DNA of 64,000 nucleotides, from assembly GCA_034509425.1 (NCBI GenBank), contig JAVTVJ010000049.1, positions 620,001 through 684,000 of the forward strand, in the 5' to 3' direction. This document shows positions 49,197-62,250 of this stretch, one piece after another. Within the stretch, counting starts at the first letter, position 1; every line of letters starts with the position of its first letter. Below the pieces are notes generated by a model. The model was not told the origin of the DNA and ran no database searches. It was given only the letters and a program-made list of their open reading frames with translations. The translations under genes were made by a program, and so were the position numbers. Origin of the DNA: Eopsaltria australis (Eukaryota > Chordata > Aves > Passeriformes > Petroicidae).

Positions 49197-51555
49197 AAGA
49201 AAGGTGGATAGTGGTGAGTTAGCTTGATTCATTTTGTCTGCTTAACCTGTAGTAAAATTTTGTACTTTGACTAGGGTGTTCTCTGGGACTGACAATAAAA
49301 ATGTGCCTCTATCCAAACACTGTGAAGCATCTATATCTGACTTATTTTAAATAAATTAATGAGGAATATAGTTCAGGTCTCTAGGTTTAGAGCCTGGTTT
49401 TACTTAGTTGCCCTATAGTCTTTTCTTAAATTGAACTTCCACGGTTTGTCTCAAAAAAACCATGGTCACTTCTTAGAATCCATGTGGGATACATGTTATG
49501 GCAAAGAGAGAACTGTCTGGCAATGACAGTGGGTTTTGAAATGCTTTGTCTACAGCTGTGGTAAGAAATTGAGAGAAATTTTTGAGAGAAAGCTGAAGGA
49601 TATTATGTTTATTAATTCATGTATATCTGTTCTATGCCCACACATAGCTGCAACAGATACTCCTGGTTAAAAGGATTTGATATATGTGTTCATTTATATG
49701 AATAGAACATATCCAAGTATTGCATTTGCTGTGAGATACGATCCTTCTGTGCATGAAAATATTTTATTCCTAACTAGACACTAGACATACTGTAGGCTCT
49801 GAAATTAAGTTATCTTTGTCTGATGAAAAAGACCACTTGTGAGTTAAATGGATTTATCATCATCTTTGGTCTTTTAAGATGCAGTCTAGATTTACTTTCA
49901 ATCTTTCTTTAGGCTAAACACAAAGAAAAACGAAAACAGTTTTGTTCTGCATTGAATGTATATATATGAAAAAAGGGAAAAATTATTATTGTTAACTGGT
50001 GGGGGTTTTTTAGGTGATTTTTTACTAATCTCTTATAATATAAATACTTTCTTACCCTTTCTAGCTATCACAATGGCCTCTCTTTTACCTTGTATTAATA
50101 AGGAACATCTTTTTTGTCATAGCTGTAGTAAATTTGTAAACCAAATTATTGTTTTCTTATATCAGCAGTTTTTTCCTATGTGTGCCTGAGGAACAGCAGC
50201 AGTGAAAGAAAGAGGAAGCATAATGCTTGTTTTCCATTAGACACCTTCCATATAATACTAAATAGTTTCAAATGAGGGAAACAGCCTGTGAGTAATTTTA
50301 TTGATAAAAATCTAATCTTTGCACCTACATTTCCGAAAGACCTTCCTTTTTGAAACAATTGTTATTACAAAAAGACAAAGAAATCCCTGCTGTAGAAAGA
50401 GAAAGTGTGTTACAAAATAAATATTAGTGCCTGTGAGCAAAAAGACATCAACAGGACACTTCTAATATATATTTCCTTATTTTCCTCATACCATTCACTG
50501 CCTAACCTTTTACTGTTTTGATTACAAGCCACACGTTTTAAAAGTCGAAATGCCCAGTCTAGCCACTTCTGTTTCATCAAGTCAGCCTGCTTGAATACTA
50601 TTAGAAGAAGAGGGTAATGATGCATAAACAGATTGAATTGGGTAGTGGGTTTTTTCAGATACAGAGCAACTACAAAGAGGAAAATATTTTGTTTCTATTA
50701 TTACATGCTTCCTAAGTCAGGGAGTGCTTCAGAGAGAAGCAGGAAACTTCAATCATCCATTTCCAGTATTTGGCTACACAGAAGTGCTGTAAGAGCAGCT
50801 GGAGACCACAGGTGTCAGATCACAATTGCACCCTGTCACAGCAACTTTCAATTAAAATGAGACATTCCCACCATCAAAACTCCCCTCTATACTGTGAGTG
50901 GAAGCATGTTCCAAAACCTGATATTTTGATGGTTAGAATTCTTCTTTTAACAGGCATTTTTCATCCAGTCTTTGTTTCCCTGTTCTCTATAATAACTATT
51001 TGATGAATAAATCTCTTACCTGTTGTATCCAGGATTATTGTAGAATCTATTTCTGTAAAGTCAATCTGGTGTAATGATATGATTCTTCACTTTTTGTAAT
51101 AGCAATATATCCAGGGTAACATATCTATGTGGAGGGAAATGGACCCCACTAAACTTCCCTTACTCTCTTTGTCAATTTTGGTTTTTTTAATTTCCTTCCT
51201 GAAATGGATTGGTTTTCTTTACTAGTTGTTTTGATCCCTGACAAAAGAGGGGATACTTTGTGTCTTTCATAGTGTCAAAGATAGGTTTTCTTAGAGCCAC
51301 TTTTTGCTTTTATCAGGTGACAGCATCTTTTAATTTCAAACCATGTCATTACATCAAAGTGGGTAATATCACTGCCATGGATAGATATGCTTGTTATGGA
51401 AAATCAGGTCCTATTAAATGTGTGAAAACTGCTTAGAAAGAAAAAAAAGTCATATGTGTGATAGAAAACTTTCTATCTGAATAGAATATTTAAAACATGA
51501 TATAGAATGAGAAAAATTCTTGCTCTACATTTAATAGCAGCATGGATCTCCTTGT
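49197..51555. other. AT-rich sequence, nothing recognised
   Basis: Short frames only (at most 77 codons) and no transposon signature before the SINE. Confidence 0.5.
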
Positions 51556-51700
51556 AATCACAGAACAGAATGATAGAATATTCTGAGCTGGAAGGGATCA
51601 CAAGGATCACCAAGTCCAACTCTTTATGTGAATGGCCTGTATGGGGTTTAAACCCACAACCTTGGTGTTATCAGCTCCATGCTAATCAGGTTATCAGGCC
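51556..51700 (-). mobile_element. tRNA-Ile-derived SINE with CR1-like tail (TguSINE1-like)
   Basis: Read on the minus strand, the element opens with GGCCTGATAACC and continues through CTGATAACACCAAGGTTGTG, a B-box region GGTTTAAACCC and CCATACAGGCCA. This follows tRNA-Ile(AAU) in order: acceptor start, D-arm remnant, AATAACGCCAAGG-type anticodon arm, T-arm and acceptor end. The tRNA-like head spans about 51700-51634. The tail (51633-51556) is a CR1 3' end: GGACTTGGTGATCCTTGTGATC, CCCTTCCAGCTC, then ATTCTATCATTCTGTTCTGTGAT, the terminal octamer repeat that CR1 machinery recognises. A tRNA-Ile head on a CR1 tail is the design of TguSINE1, a passerine SINE. The D-arm/A-box is shortened and the B-box CpG is lost, so this copy is unlikely to be transcribed by Pol III. 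It is not a functional tRNA gene. Confidence 0.9.
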
Positions 51701-54700
51701 TGGTTTTTTCCTAGATGGATGTGGTGAGGATAGGCTGAGAGAACTTAAAAAGGGCATGAATAGACAATTAAAAATAAAAATTAGAATCACATCTTTAAGA
51801 AACTATATCATCTTAGCCAAATATGAGTATTTGTAATTAGCTATTTGAATTCTTTTAGAAGTAAATGTTGAGCACTGTATTAGAGAGTAATTGAAGCACA
51901 GGAATGACAGCTGTATTCTTGTTAAGGACTACCACATAAAAATGTGTAATATTTCTGTAGTTCTTCTTAATTAAGCTGATTCACAGCAATGTAAGGACAG
52001 AAAGATTAATGTAAAAGTGTTAAAGCAGCTGCTGTAGGTTTTATCAGGAAAGGAGCCAGCCTGGAGAATCAGGTAACAAGTTTCTTCATGGACCTCAAAT
52101 ATGAGGCCAGTGGGGCAGAGAGGAAAGGTTTTTGATACTTGTCTTTCTAACAGACTTTAAAATAGGAAGTTTTAGTGCTATGGGAAAAATAGATTAGAAT
52201 GCCTTCCTATTCAGTACTGCACCATAGAAGAATGTTTGATTAACGAGGAAGGGATTGATTTTATGCAAGTTAAGTTGATACTGTTATGCTTTCTATTATT
52301 GCAAATTCTGTCTCTCTGAACCACCAGAGATTATAGGTTGTGAATTGATACAGTTCCTCCTCCCACACTTGCTTTAGTCAAGCACTTCTTATTCTTAACT
52401 GCTGAGAAATAGATCTTAATTTCTGAGCTAAGCAGAAGTTCCTAGGTAGTATTTTTATTGTTGAAAATATACATAATTACTTAGAAATATTTTCAGCTGC
52501 TTTAAGGAGGTGACTTTTAGATCGCTTTCAGAGAAAATGAAAGTAATTTTATTAAAACTTGATGATATTTTTACCAGAGCTCTGTAACTTTAACTAGAAG
52601 GTCATTTAAACCCATGAAGCCAAGAAGATAAGAATAAGATATAAAAAAGTTTTTAAATGGCTTTGTCAAAAGTGTGCTACTTTAGCAATGAATATATGTG
52701 TTGCAATAAGATAAGGAGAGAGGTTTTTACCATTATGAGTGTCTCTTTGTCACTAGAGAAATGCATTTCTTCATGACAGGGATTTTTGCCTGTTCATCTG
52801 TCTGTCCTAGGCCCTCACACAGGGGGCTCATCATCTCTCTATCAAAAAAACATTCAGTGAAAATTAAATGACAAAGAACCAAATTATTTTTCAAAGATTT
52901 TCTTGTTGTCTCCTTTTTCAAATGTGTGCATTTTTGGATTTGAAATTTCAATTTGTCTTTTGTTTCAGGGACTGAAGAAAGGTTAATGACTTGGGGATAG
53001 TGTAAAATCAAAGTGAAAAAAAATCCAAATTTCAAAAAGGTGTATCACATGGAGAGAGTTGTAAAGGTGCTAGTTACAGAAACCTGGAATATAGGTTATT
53101 TGCCAGAAAGTACTGGTTTTTAGTGTTTATAGAACAAGGCAACTTAAATCTATTAATATCTGCTCCATCAACTCACTTCAGCTTCTAAGTTATTCATGTA
53201 ACTTGAAATCTTTAAACATAGCTTTCAGATGCCTTTACTTGCAGTCTCTTTCTGTCACTGTGCAGTAAAGGATATTGCCATTACTGTTACTAGGAATGAT
53301 TAATAAAAAACTCCTAATAAGCATTGCTGTTTTGGCAGGGCAAGGAGAGGATTCCATGTAATTTATATAATCCTATGTAGTTACACATTTTGATTATGTG
53401 AATAGAAAAATAATTGTAAATCAGGAAGGTAAAATGGAGAGGCACTCTGTTCCCTGTCATGCATTCCCATGCCCTGCCATGTTCTCTGGACAAAGTCCGG
53501 GGTAAAGAGTACCCATGTGGTAGCTGAATATCTGATGTTCTGTGATGTAATAGATTCTGATGAGGAAAGTTTAAAATTTAGTTAATAAATATATTTATTT
53601 TGATTCTGGAACCATAGTCTGCATTATAGCCACCTCCATTAACAGCAACAGTAAATACCCACAATGAATATAAACAGTGTGGCTTTCAGATATACTGAAG
53701 GTGAAGAAACTTATGCTCTTGAACTTGTTTTCTGAGTATCAGACCTCAGATTAAGGCAATCTGTGTTTTTTACATCTGAATTCTGCACATGCATGGAAAT
53801 AGAATTTTAGGGTGTTTTAAAAAATTATTTATTTATTTGTTTTCACATGAAGCAGTTATTCTATGTGGGCACTGTTTTCCCAAGAAATGAAGGGTAAGAG
53901 TATGATGAAGCTTTATCTTGGTATTAGGGGAGTTTATTTGGGGGAACCTTCAGTACCTTCAGAAAAAATATACTTATCCAATATAAATATGTATTGTCTA
54001 GTGCCTAGAAGGATTGTGTTCTGATCCAGATCCTTTCCTGGATGTTGCTTTGGACTCAGGCTTTTGTAGAACTTGGTAATGTATCAAACAAATTTGGGAA
54101 TGGCCAGAGTGCAACAGTCTTTAGTTGACAGACTTTATTGAATGCAATAAAGCATCTTTCTTTATTTTATTGTTATTGTAGTTCAATTAATGACTTCTGC
54201 ACAAATATCAAAATAACATACTCCCAGTATGGTTTTGAATTGTGGTTAATAAAAAAGCTACAGTAATGCCAGCTGAAGAGTAAAATTACAAATCATCCAT
54301 TCATTTGTGGAATGATGCCTTTTAATTTTCTCATGCTTCTGTTTGTAACTCTTTGTGCAAGTAGGTTAAGCAGTTTGTAGTGTGACTTAGAGAATGAGCT
54401 AAATGCTCTAAAATACTGTTGTCAAAGAATGGAACTCTTTGCTTTCCATTCCCATGTGAATTATCCAGAGATGCAAACAAGCTTAGGCAGATGAAAAATC
54501 TGCTACATGCAAGTTTAAAAGGGACTCTGTGGAAGAGTCAGCCACGAGCAACAAGAATTCTGAGTCTGATGGTCTGTTTCTTTAATCAGCATGAGGATTT
54601 ATTTGGTATGTTTCCTTACACAGGATATACAATCTGATAATCTCCAGCCAACAAACTGGCTGTGGCACTATGCTCTTGCTGCTGATGTGCACTGCATACA

Positions 54701-57700
54701 GGTTACTTAAAATGGTCTCTTCTTGTGTTCTGATGTGTGCTTTACAGTGATAAAAAACCAGACTAACTCCTCTTTGCCAGCTGTATCGTTCACTTTGTTA
54801 GCCATCTAACCAGAATTCATAATATGATCATTACAACTTAGAAATGGAAAAATACAATATTACATCTCCCAATGAATACTCAAATTGGGTTAAAACATAC
54901 TTCTCATTAAACATTACTGTAAATGGCACTAAGTGAACTTGGAGAGAATTATTGCTCCTTCATATTAATATTTTGACCATGTGTAGTCCCTGATGCTATG
55001 AGTAGCTTGTTTTCTGAATACATCTGTCTGTGGTTCCACACAGGGCTGGAAAAGGATTTTCATATTCTCTTCAGATCTTGAACTGATTAGAAGCAGAAAT
55101 GTTTCATTAACTTTTTTTCTGGGACACATTCCCCCATGTAGAGCTATGTAATAAGAGAAAGGAGGAAGATGGGAGATGTTGGAACCTCTGGATTTTTTAC
55201 CATAGCTGTGAACAGTCGGCCTTCATGCAGAGGATTCTTCTGAGCAGTTGTTTTCAGCTGTGGTGAGATGTCAGTCACATGGTCCAGTGAAGACCAATAG
55301 TTGCAGAACAAGATGACAGAATTTCTCTGTGACTAGCAAGTAAACAAGTGGCAATCATGTAATTGTTTTCTTAAAACCACACTTAAGTATTGGTGGTTTT
55401 TGTTGGGAAACACTAATTTCAGGCTATTGTAATCTATTGAATGTGATGTTCCTTGCTAGTGCAAGGAAGATGCTGTAAATTTTTGGCTCCTTTAGAAATT
55501 CTTCTTCAATTTAATAATTTTTCTGTATTTCAAATGTGACACTGTGTGCAAGCTGAGGAAAAAAATAAAAAAGCAAACCACCATCATAATGGAAGGGAGG
55601 AAATTATTATCCATTTAACCAATTAGACAAGTGATTCTTGAGTTCTGACTGCTATGCTGAACTCTGAGATGAATGCCAAAACTTACCCAGCCCAGAGGCA
55701 GTTCCATTTAAACCCTAGAATGTGATAAAATTTTCACTTGTTATGTAGAATGTAACTTCAATTATAGTGTTCTGATAAATAAGCATTTTTTAGGTATTTC
55801 AAGGCACTGTCTGAAAAGTAAAAATTCTTAGTACTTCACATTTACAGTTTCCTACTGAGAAATCAGGAAGACTTACACTTATCTTTTATTAATTTTTTTG
55901 CAGACACTGTATGTATGTAAATAATAAATCTCGCTGTATTGTTACTTGGCAGCCAAGTGAAATACTTAAGAGTTTAGGAAAATGTTTAATGCTGCGTGAC
56001 TATATCCCTAGTTAATAAGCTTCCCAAAGCTTTCTAATTACACAGAAATCACAGCAAAGCTGATGCTTTCAAAAGTGAATATTACAAGATAATTCTAGTA
56101 GATCACTAGATTATTAGTACATTTAAAAATAATCCTGAAGCATTTCTAATGTTTCTATCTCAGCCTTTTCAACTCCAAGTACCCTGATTTATCTTCTGCA
56201 AGATACTTTCCATGCTATTACTACTTCTAATAATGTCTCAAGTCTAAGAGAGGGAATACCTACAATCGATATGAAATTTACAAAATGTATTTGGAATATC
56301 ATAAAAACAAGAAAATATCTTTCAGAGTATTAGAAAAATGTGACCATTCCTTCTTTTTAGCCTTGTTTATATTTTTAAAATATTCAAGCAGTCAAGAGAG
56401 GCAAAACTTCGATTGATATCTACTTCTGGTTTTGTTCATGAGTTTTCTGGTTTAGTTTTCATTAACCTGGCATTTTGGACTGGGAGGAAGGGAGGAGTAA
56501 AATTGCCATGCATTCCCTGTGCTGGATGAAACTCTTGAGTCTGTGTAGTTCTGTGCTGTTACTGTTTGAGGAATTTTCCTGATTGCCAGGTTGCACAGCC
56601 CCTCTCTCCAACATTTCTGAACAGTGGTTTTGGTTGGATTTTCTGTTTGTTTGTTTTTTGGATTTGAGTTGTTGCTTTTTTTTCTTTTTTCACTCTTAAA
56701 AGAAAGACAAAGGATTTTTTGGAAGAGTTGTACTACCATGTTTTAAAGATGATTGGAAAATTCTGAAGAAAACAGGAGGGTAGATGATTCTGGGGCTGTT
56801 GTCTACTTCTTAGCAGCCAAAAATTTTCAGTGTTCTGGGTCTGTATTTCAGAGAGCACTTTAAAATACAGAATACTTTATTTAATTTCAGGAAGCACTCT
56901 TTTATTCTTAATGGCAACCCCCTAAAATTTAAAAGCCTATAAAATCTGCCATTACGTGGAAAATTTAGAGCAAAGAGCAGTGTAGTACTTCTAAATACTG
57001 CACTGGTAACTAGATATTGGATGGCATAGCTACTGCTGATTATTGACTTCTCTGTTCTTCCTATACTCTAAGTGCTTAAAAGACAACAGAAAATGTCACT
57101 GCTTCCCCTGAAGGAAATTGGAAAATCTAATTTGTCTTGCAATCTTTCAGTGAAGCCAAAGACAATAAATTAGGAAGTATATTTCTACTCTTCACAGACT
57201 CTGACATGGACTCCATGTGCTTGCAAAGCAGCTGTCAGTGAAGGCAACACTTTATACTGAACAGCACATGTGCAAAATCATGAATTATGTTAGTTGAATT
57301 TTACTTTCTGATACAGAGCTGATAGAAAAAAATACAGACTATAAACACACCTGTAGTGGATGTATTTAATGGATATTGTAAGTCCTTCCTCATTGTTGAA
57401 ATACCTTTCTCACCCTGCCCTCAATGAAAACAGAATTCCACAGCAAGTAGAGATTGAATATTCTTCCAGTGTGACATTTCCTCAAGCATCCATACCTAAT
57501 TCAAAGTAGCAATTATGAGATTTACATATATATGTTGCCTTTTTAATGAGGAATCATTGAAGTTTTTCATAATATATTAGCAAAATTTTAATTAATGCCT
57601 GAAAGGCAGCCCTTCCCAAGGACTGTGACTATTGTCTGACAGTGAAAATTGGAATAAAAGCATTTACCTTTTTGTTTTGAAAATACTGATAGCTGGACTG

Positions 57701-60700
57701 GTAATGGGAGGCAGGACAGATTGCACTGATCAGGTTCAGGACATGGCTGGACAAGAGTATTTTCCAGACCTGCTTATGAGCAGAAAATAATGGAAAGAGA
57801 AAAATACTAAAGAAATTATTAAGTAACAAAATAATTTTTGTCATTCCTTTGGAAGAATAATAAGGCTGGAATCTGAAGGACAATGCATTAGTGTTCTACA
57901 ATATTTGTAAAGTGTGGGACAGAAGGGACAGAAAAGGCTAATAGTGTGTGTGTAAGATCTGTATTTACCTTGCCCTGTTTGTTTTCTTTTTCTTATATTT
58001 ATAATCCTGCATTTTCAGGATGCTTTGCTCTACGTGGAGAGCTTAACATTGCCATTATGTGTACAACAAATAACTCTGTCCTTCAGTATCTCCTTGCTAT
58101 GAAATCTCTAAGTACTGGCTGTGCAGATGCTATAATTATTTGAAAGGCCACTTATATGCTAGGATTTGTTTTTTCCTTCTTCTGCTGAGTGAGAGTAATT
58201 TGTTATAAGTGCTGAAGAAGTAAAAAATAGTTTTGTTTCCTTATTTTGAAAAATATTCCTTATTAGAATTACATTATTCATAATCATAAATTCTTAAAAT
58301 GCTCAACACTTAGAAGACTACTGAGCACCAGAAAGTTTTCTGAGAATATTACATAAAAACAGATAAATGATATTAATGACAATTTTGCACTGATGCTTTC
58401 TACCTTTTTCGCTATGTATGTATATATTTTTTTCAATATATACTCTGGTAACTATGACCATCCATACTGTGAAATGGCTCATAATTTGTAACTTGTTCCT
58501 ATAGCTTTAGTAGAACTGCATTCCACTACTTATTTAGAAAGAAATGCAGTAATTTATCCTTAGTTAATTATTTAAATGTTGGCTGGCAGATAGTATATAC
58601 AGAAGACAGCTGAATAAAAAAACAGAGATAAAGCAATTCAAATACAACAAAATGGATTTGCACACAGAGCTTTAGAAGACTATTAAGAGTGGAATAAAAA
58701 GGGTGTGAGATTAGTTTTCTGCAGAATTAATGTTTGCTACAGAAGAGCCTTGTATGGTTTGTGTGCATGCGTGGATTTGGTGAGTTCAAAGTAAGAAAAG
58801 TGATGAGGACCAAAAATCAGGAAACAAAGAGTGAGAAGCTGTGATGCCCTTATGCTGCTTTTTCAGAGACAGAAGTTGTGGAGAGCTGGGTAAACAGGGG
58901 GAAGACTAGGACAGCAGTCCAGGGGAGCTTTCTGGCAAGAAAAGTTGACATGTGCTACTTCTGCTGTGTGAGGAGCCCAAAGGCGATTTTTCATGAGATT
59001 CCGCAAAAATGAGGAGGTCACTGAATTGCGCCTCGCCAAAATTCAGGTTAATTATGAGCTTAGTGGAAAGGAACCCCTCCATCTCTTCTCTGGATGTATT
59101 TCTGTATTGATAAGTTTACTTGCCTTTATAGCACATGGTAGTTCGATAATTTTGATATTTCATCATTGAGTTCTGCTAAAAATCCCTGGTGAGTGCTGTC
59201 TGGCTCTGGTGGTGTGCTGTCCTTTGCTTGGCCTGTGTGTGCTCTCTTCCATGGAAGGACTCCCAAGTTAGGACCTCGATGGTGTCTTCCTCAGAGAACC
59301 AATTCAGAGAGTTCACTTGGCTTCTTTGCAATAGTCTTGTCCTTTCCCTGTACTGTCTTTATGCCATGAATGCCTATTGGCATCATAGACATTTTGGCAG
59401 GCTTTTTTTTTTTTTTTCTGAGATGTTAGAAGAAGGATATAGAACTAGTTTTGATACTTTCATCTACTTGTGCCTAAATGTGTTTTTTCAGCCTTGCTAA
59501 CTGCATTATTAAATTTAATCCGCTGAAGTTTATGATACTTCCTTTATTGTTCCTTTGGTTAAAATTTTATTATTTTAACATTATCTTCTCATTTCTATCC
59601 CATACATATGATTCTAGCTTTTGTGTGGACCTATTTCTTGGTAAATTTCTGTAAACCTTCCTCTATTAAGACTCAGACTTCAAAATAAAACCTCTCTAAA
59701 AGCACAAAACCAGCTCTATTTTGAAAAGTAGATGAGAATTCCTGTCACATTTTATGAACAAGACCCTTTTCCTACCAAAAGTGCTTTGAATTTTGAAAAA
59801 TTTTGCAGAGGAGAAACAAACAAAATCTAAAAATCCATGAGTACATAAGCTAGGAGTAATAGCATAATTTAACTTATTAAAAAATCTCTTGAGGAAAAGT
59901 AACTATAAAGAAAGAAAATTAAGCAAGCCATAACCTTCCAAAGTCACTTTTTTGTCATGTTATCTTTTTCCCAACTTCACCCCTCCTTGAATTTTAAAAT
60001 TTAAAACTTTTGAAATTCACTTGCTAAGCCATCTTAAGGTTATTTTTGCTATTTCAACAATAAATAAATTACAGCACATTGTCCTTTTGTAGCATATCAA
60101 AGTTGGTGTGGGCTGTTAAGTATTTTTCTTAACATGCTTAGAATACTTTTTCAAATAGTTTCCTGTACGCTGACATTCCCATACTTTTAGTTTCTCAAGT
60201 TTGTTATAGTTTATGCTTGTATTTATTATATTGGATAAATGTAATACTATGTTAATAAATCCTGCTACATTTTTATAACTCTTCCCAAGAGAAAAGCATC
60301 CAAGCCAAAGGCATGAGTCAAAGCCTATTCTTCCCTCTCCTGCTTTATTTGTTTGTGCCCAGACAGTTACCAAGTCTCTTTGCAGTGCACTGGATTTGTA
60401 GCCTGAGTGATGTAAATTACAGCAGGAGATGGAAAAAGGCAGTGAATTGCCCTTTCAGACTGCAGAAACTGTAAGACCTTACAGCTATAGCTGTCCTATT
60501 TTTATCATCTTTTATCACTGTTTTTTGAGCAGTGAATGCATTTCAACATATTCACAGTATGATACTCCTTATCTGTAGATCTTTGGGGCTTGAGGGTTCT
60601 AAGAGTGTTCTACTATTTTGTAAAATAATACTGAACTAGGTAGTGATGTGAATAATGCATTTTATGCTGGAGACAAATTGTATGTCCTGGATCTTATGGG

Positions 60701-62060
60701 ACCCATAGTGCTAATACTGATCCACTTGTAGAACAATAGGATCTACAAGAAAAATCCGAGTTTCTGTGCCATCAGTGCTAGGAAATACACTGGTAGGCTG
60801 TGCACAGGGAGAAAAATTGCACTGTTGTTGACTAGTCCTAGTGGTGTCTGAAGACTAAGGTTACCTGATTTCATCAGTATGCCTTGCAGTTTCTCATACC
60901 TGTTTGTCTTAGTCTCCCTAAACGGCAGAAGACAAAATCTCAGTCATTAAACTTTCATACTAGGAAGAATTCCAGAAAGAAGACGAAAAAAAGACTTACA
61001 GTTTATAAAAAGTCAAACGAAATAATGGAAAAAGATGTCATGAGAAAGATCTGTGAAGTACATTGAGTTTGTGATGTGAATTATTTATATAGACTGCAAT
61101 ACTTAGAGGACCAGTGTATTTTGTGCATTGTAGGTTAATTCAAGAAATGGAAGAAATGTTTACAATTAGTCCTAAGTCCAAGCTCTGAAGTATGAAGTAA
61201 ATAAGTTTATTTCTCTTATTAATTCAGTATCCAAAATTGTAAAACATTCTTGGCAGAGAAATCAGCAGATAAACTATTTTCTTAAAGAGACCTTGAGTGA
61301 GAAAAATTCTTAAATATGTGGAATGGAGAAGACACAATTTAGTACTATGAATGAAAAATTTGCTGCTAGTCTTTTTATTTCATATACTCCTGTATCTTTG
61401 CAGGAAAGAGACAATCACTGGTAAACCATTGGTAGCCATTCCCTAGAGATTGCAAGGTGCATTTATTATGTTCTGAACAGTTGGGATTGGATGTCTAAGA
61501 AAAAAACAGAGAGAATACATTAGTATGATGGCTTTCAGGGACTTAAATTAAATGTGTTAGAGCATTTTAATATGTTTAGGCATCCTAAATTTTCATATAA
61601 GTAAACTTTTCTGTGCCAGTGCTACAATCTTTTGTGAGTAAGCAAAGGCTTCCTCATGGATCCTATGTACCTTTCAGATTTTAACAGCACCAAGCTATGT
61701 TTGTGGATCATGTGTTAGGAACACCTTTAACTGTCTAGCTGGGTATCTAGAAAAAAAAAAATTCTCATCTGGAGAGCTGAAAGTAAGAGGACTGAGGACA
61801 AAAGCTTAGCCAGGTGGGAGAAAGTACTGTGAAGCAACTGTGATGTTTTTGGAGAAATGATCCATGCACAAGGGAAGGTACAGAAGAAAGCAAGAAAATA
61901 TGGGAAGGAAATATCATGAATGTAATAGAGAAACTGATAGAGAACACAGCAGTAATAAAAGATGAGTGTAACAAAGAGAGGCTGAGTTACACAAATGTGA
62001 AGTTTTGTTTCAGTTTGCTGGCCATTTGAGCTATCGTTAATTTTTCTTTTTCGTGCAGTT
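51701..62060. other. AT-rich sequence, no named gene
   Basis: About 10 kb of ordinary AT-rich DNA. The longest frames are about 100-103 codons (52733-53035 minus, 59189-59500 plus) without known domains. A CpG-containing 58-codon frame at 58993-59169 is discussed in the findings. A T15 run lies at 59403-59417. No mobile element was firmly recognised. Confidence 0.45.
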
Positions 62061-62250
62061 TGGTTCCCTTTGCTTTACTTTGGTGGTGGGGTTTTTTTGT
62101 TGTTGTTTGGGGTCTTTTTGGCTTTTTTGGGGCTTTTTCTGGTGGTGGTTTGTGGTTTCTTTTTGGTTGTTGTTTTGTTGGGTTTTTTGGTTGGCTGGGG
62201 ACTTTTTGTTGATTTGGTTTTCTTCTGGTTTGGTTTTGGTTTTTTTCCTC
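62061..62250 (+). repeat. Strongly G+T-biased low-complexity tract, about 190 bp
   Basis: From 62078 to 62250 the + strand contains only two A residues (62201 and 62212) in 173 bases. It is built of TTTTGG, GGGG, TTGTTG and GGTGGTGG words. Frames of 68 and 85 codons on the + strand and 71 codons on the minus strand all run through it, producing F/W/G/L-rich or K/Q/N/P-rich peptides. These are by-products of the composition and not genes. Confidence 0.85.

Noticed and set aside
51634..51700. Possible tRNA-Ile gene
   Set aside because: The tRNA-like part lacks a normal D-arm, has lost the B-box CpG and runs straight into a CR1 tail, so it is a SINE head and not a tRNA gene.
51715..51755. GATGTGGTGAGGATAGGCTG-type sequence resembling an internal CR1 segment
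   Set aside because: Only about 25 bp resemble CR1 coding or UTR words and no neighbouring CR1 sequence supports it, so it may be chance.
57946..58143. 65-codon ORF preceded by a TTTTCAG acceptor-like site
   Set aside because: No donor or downstream exon could be paired with it and the peptide is not recognisable.
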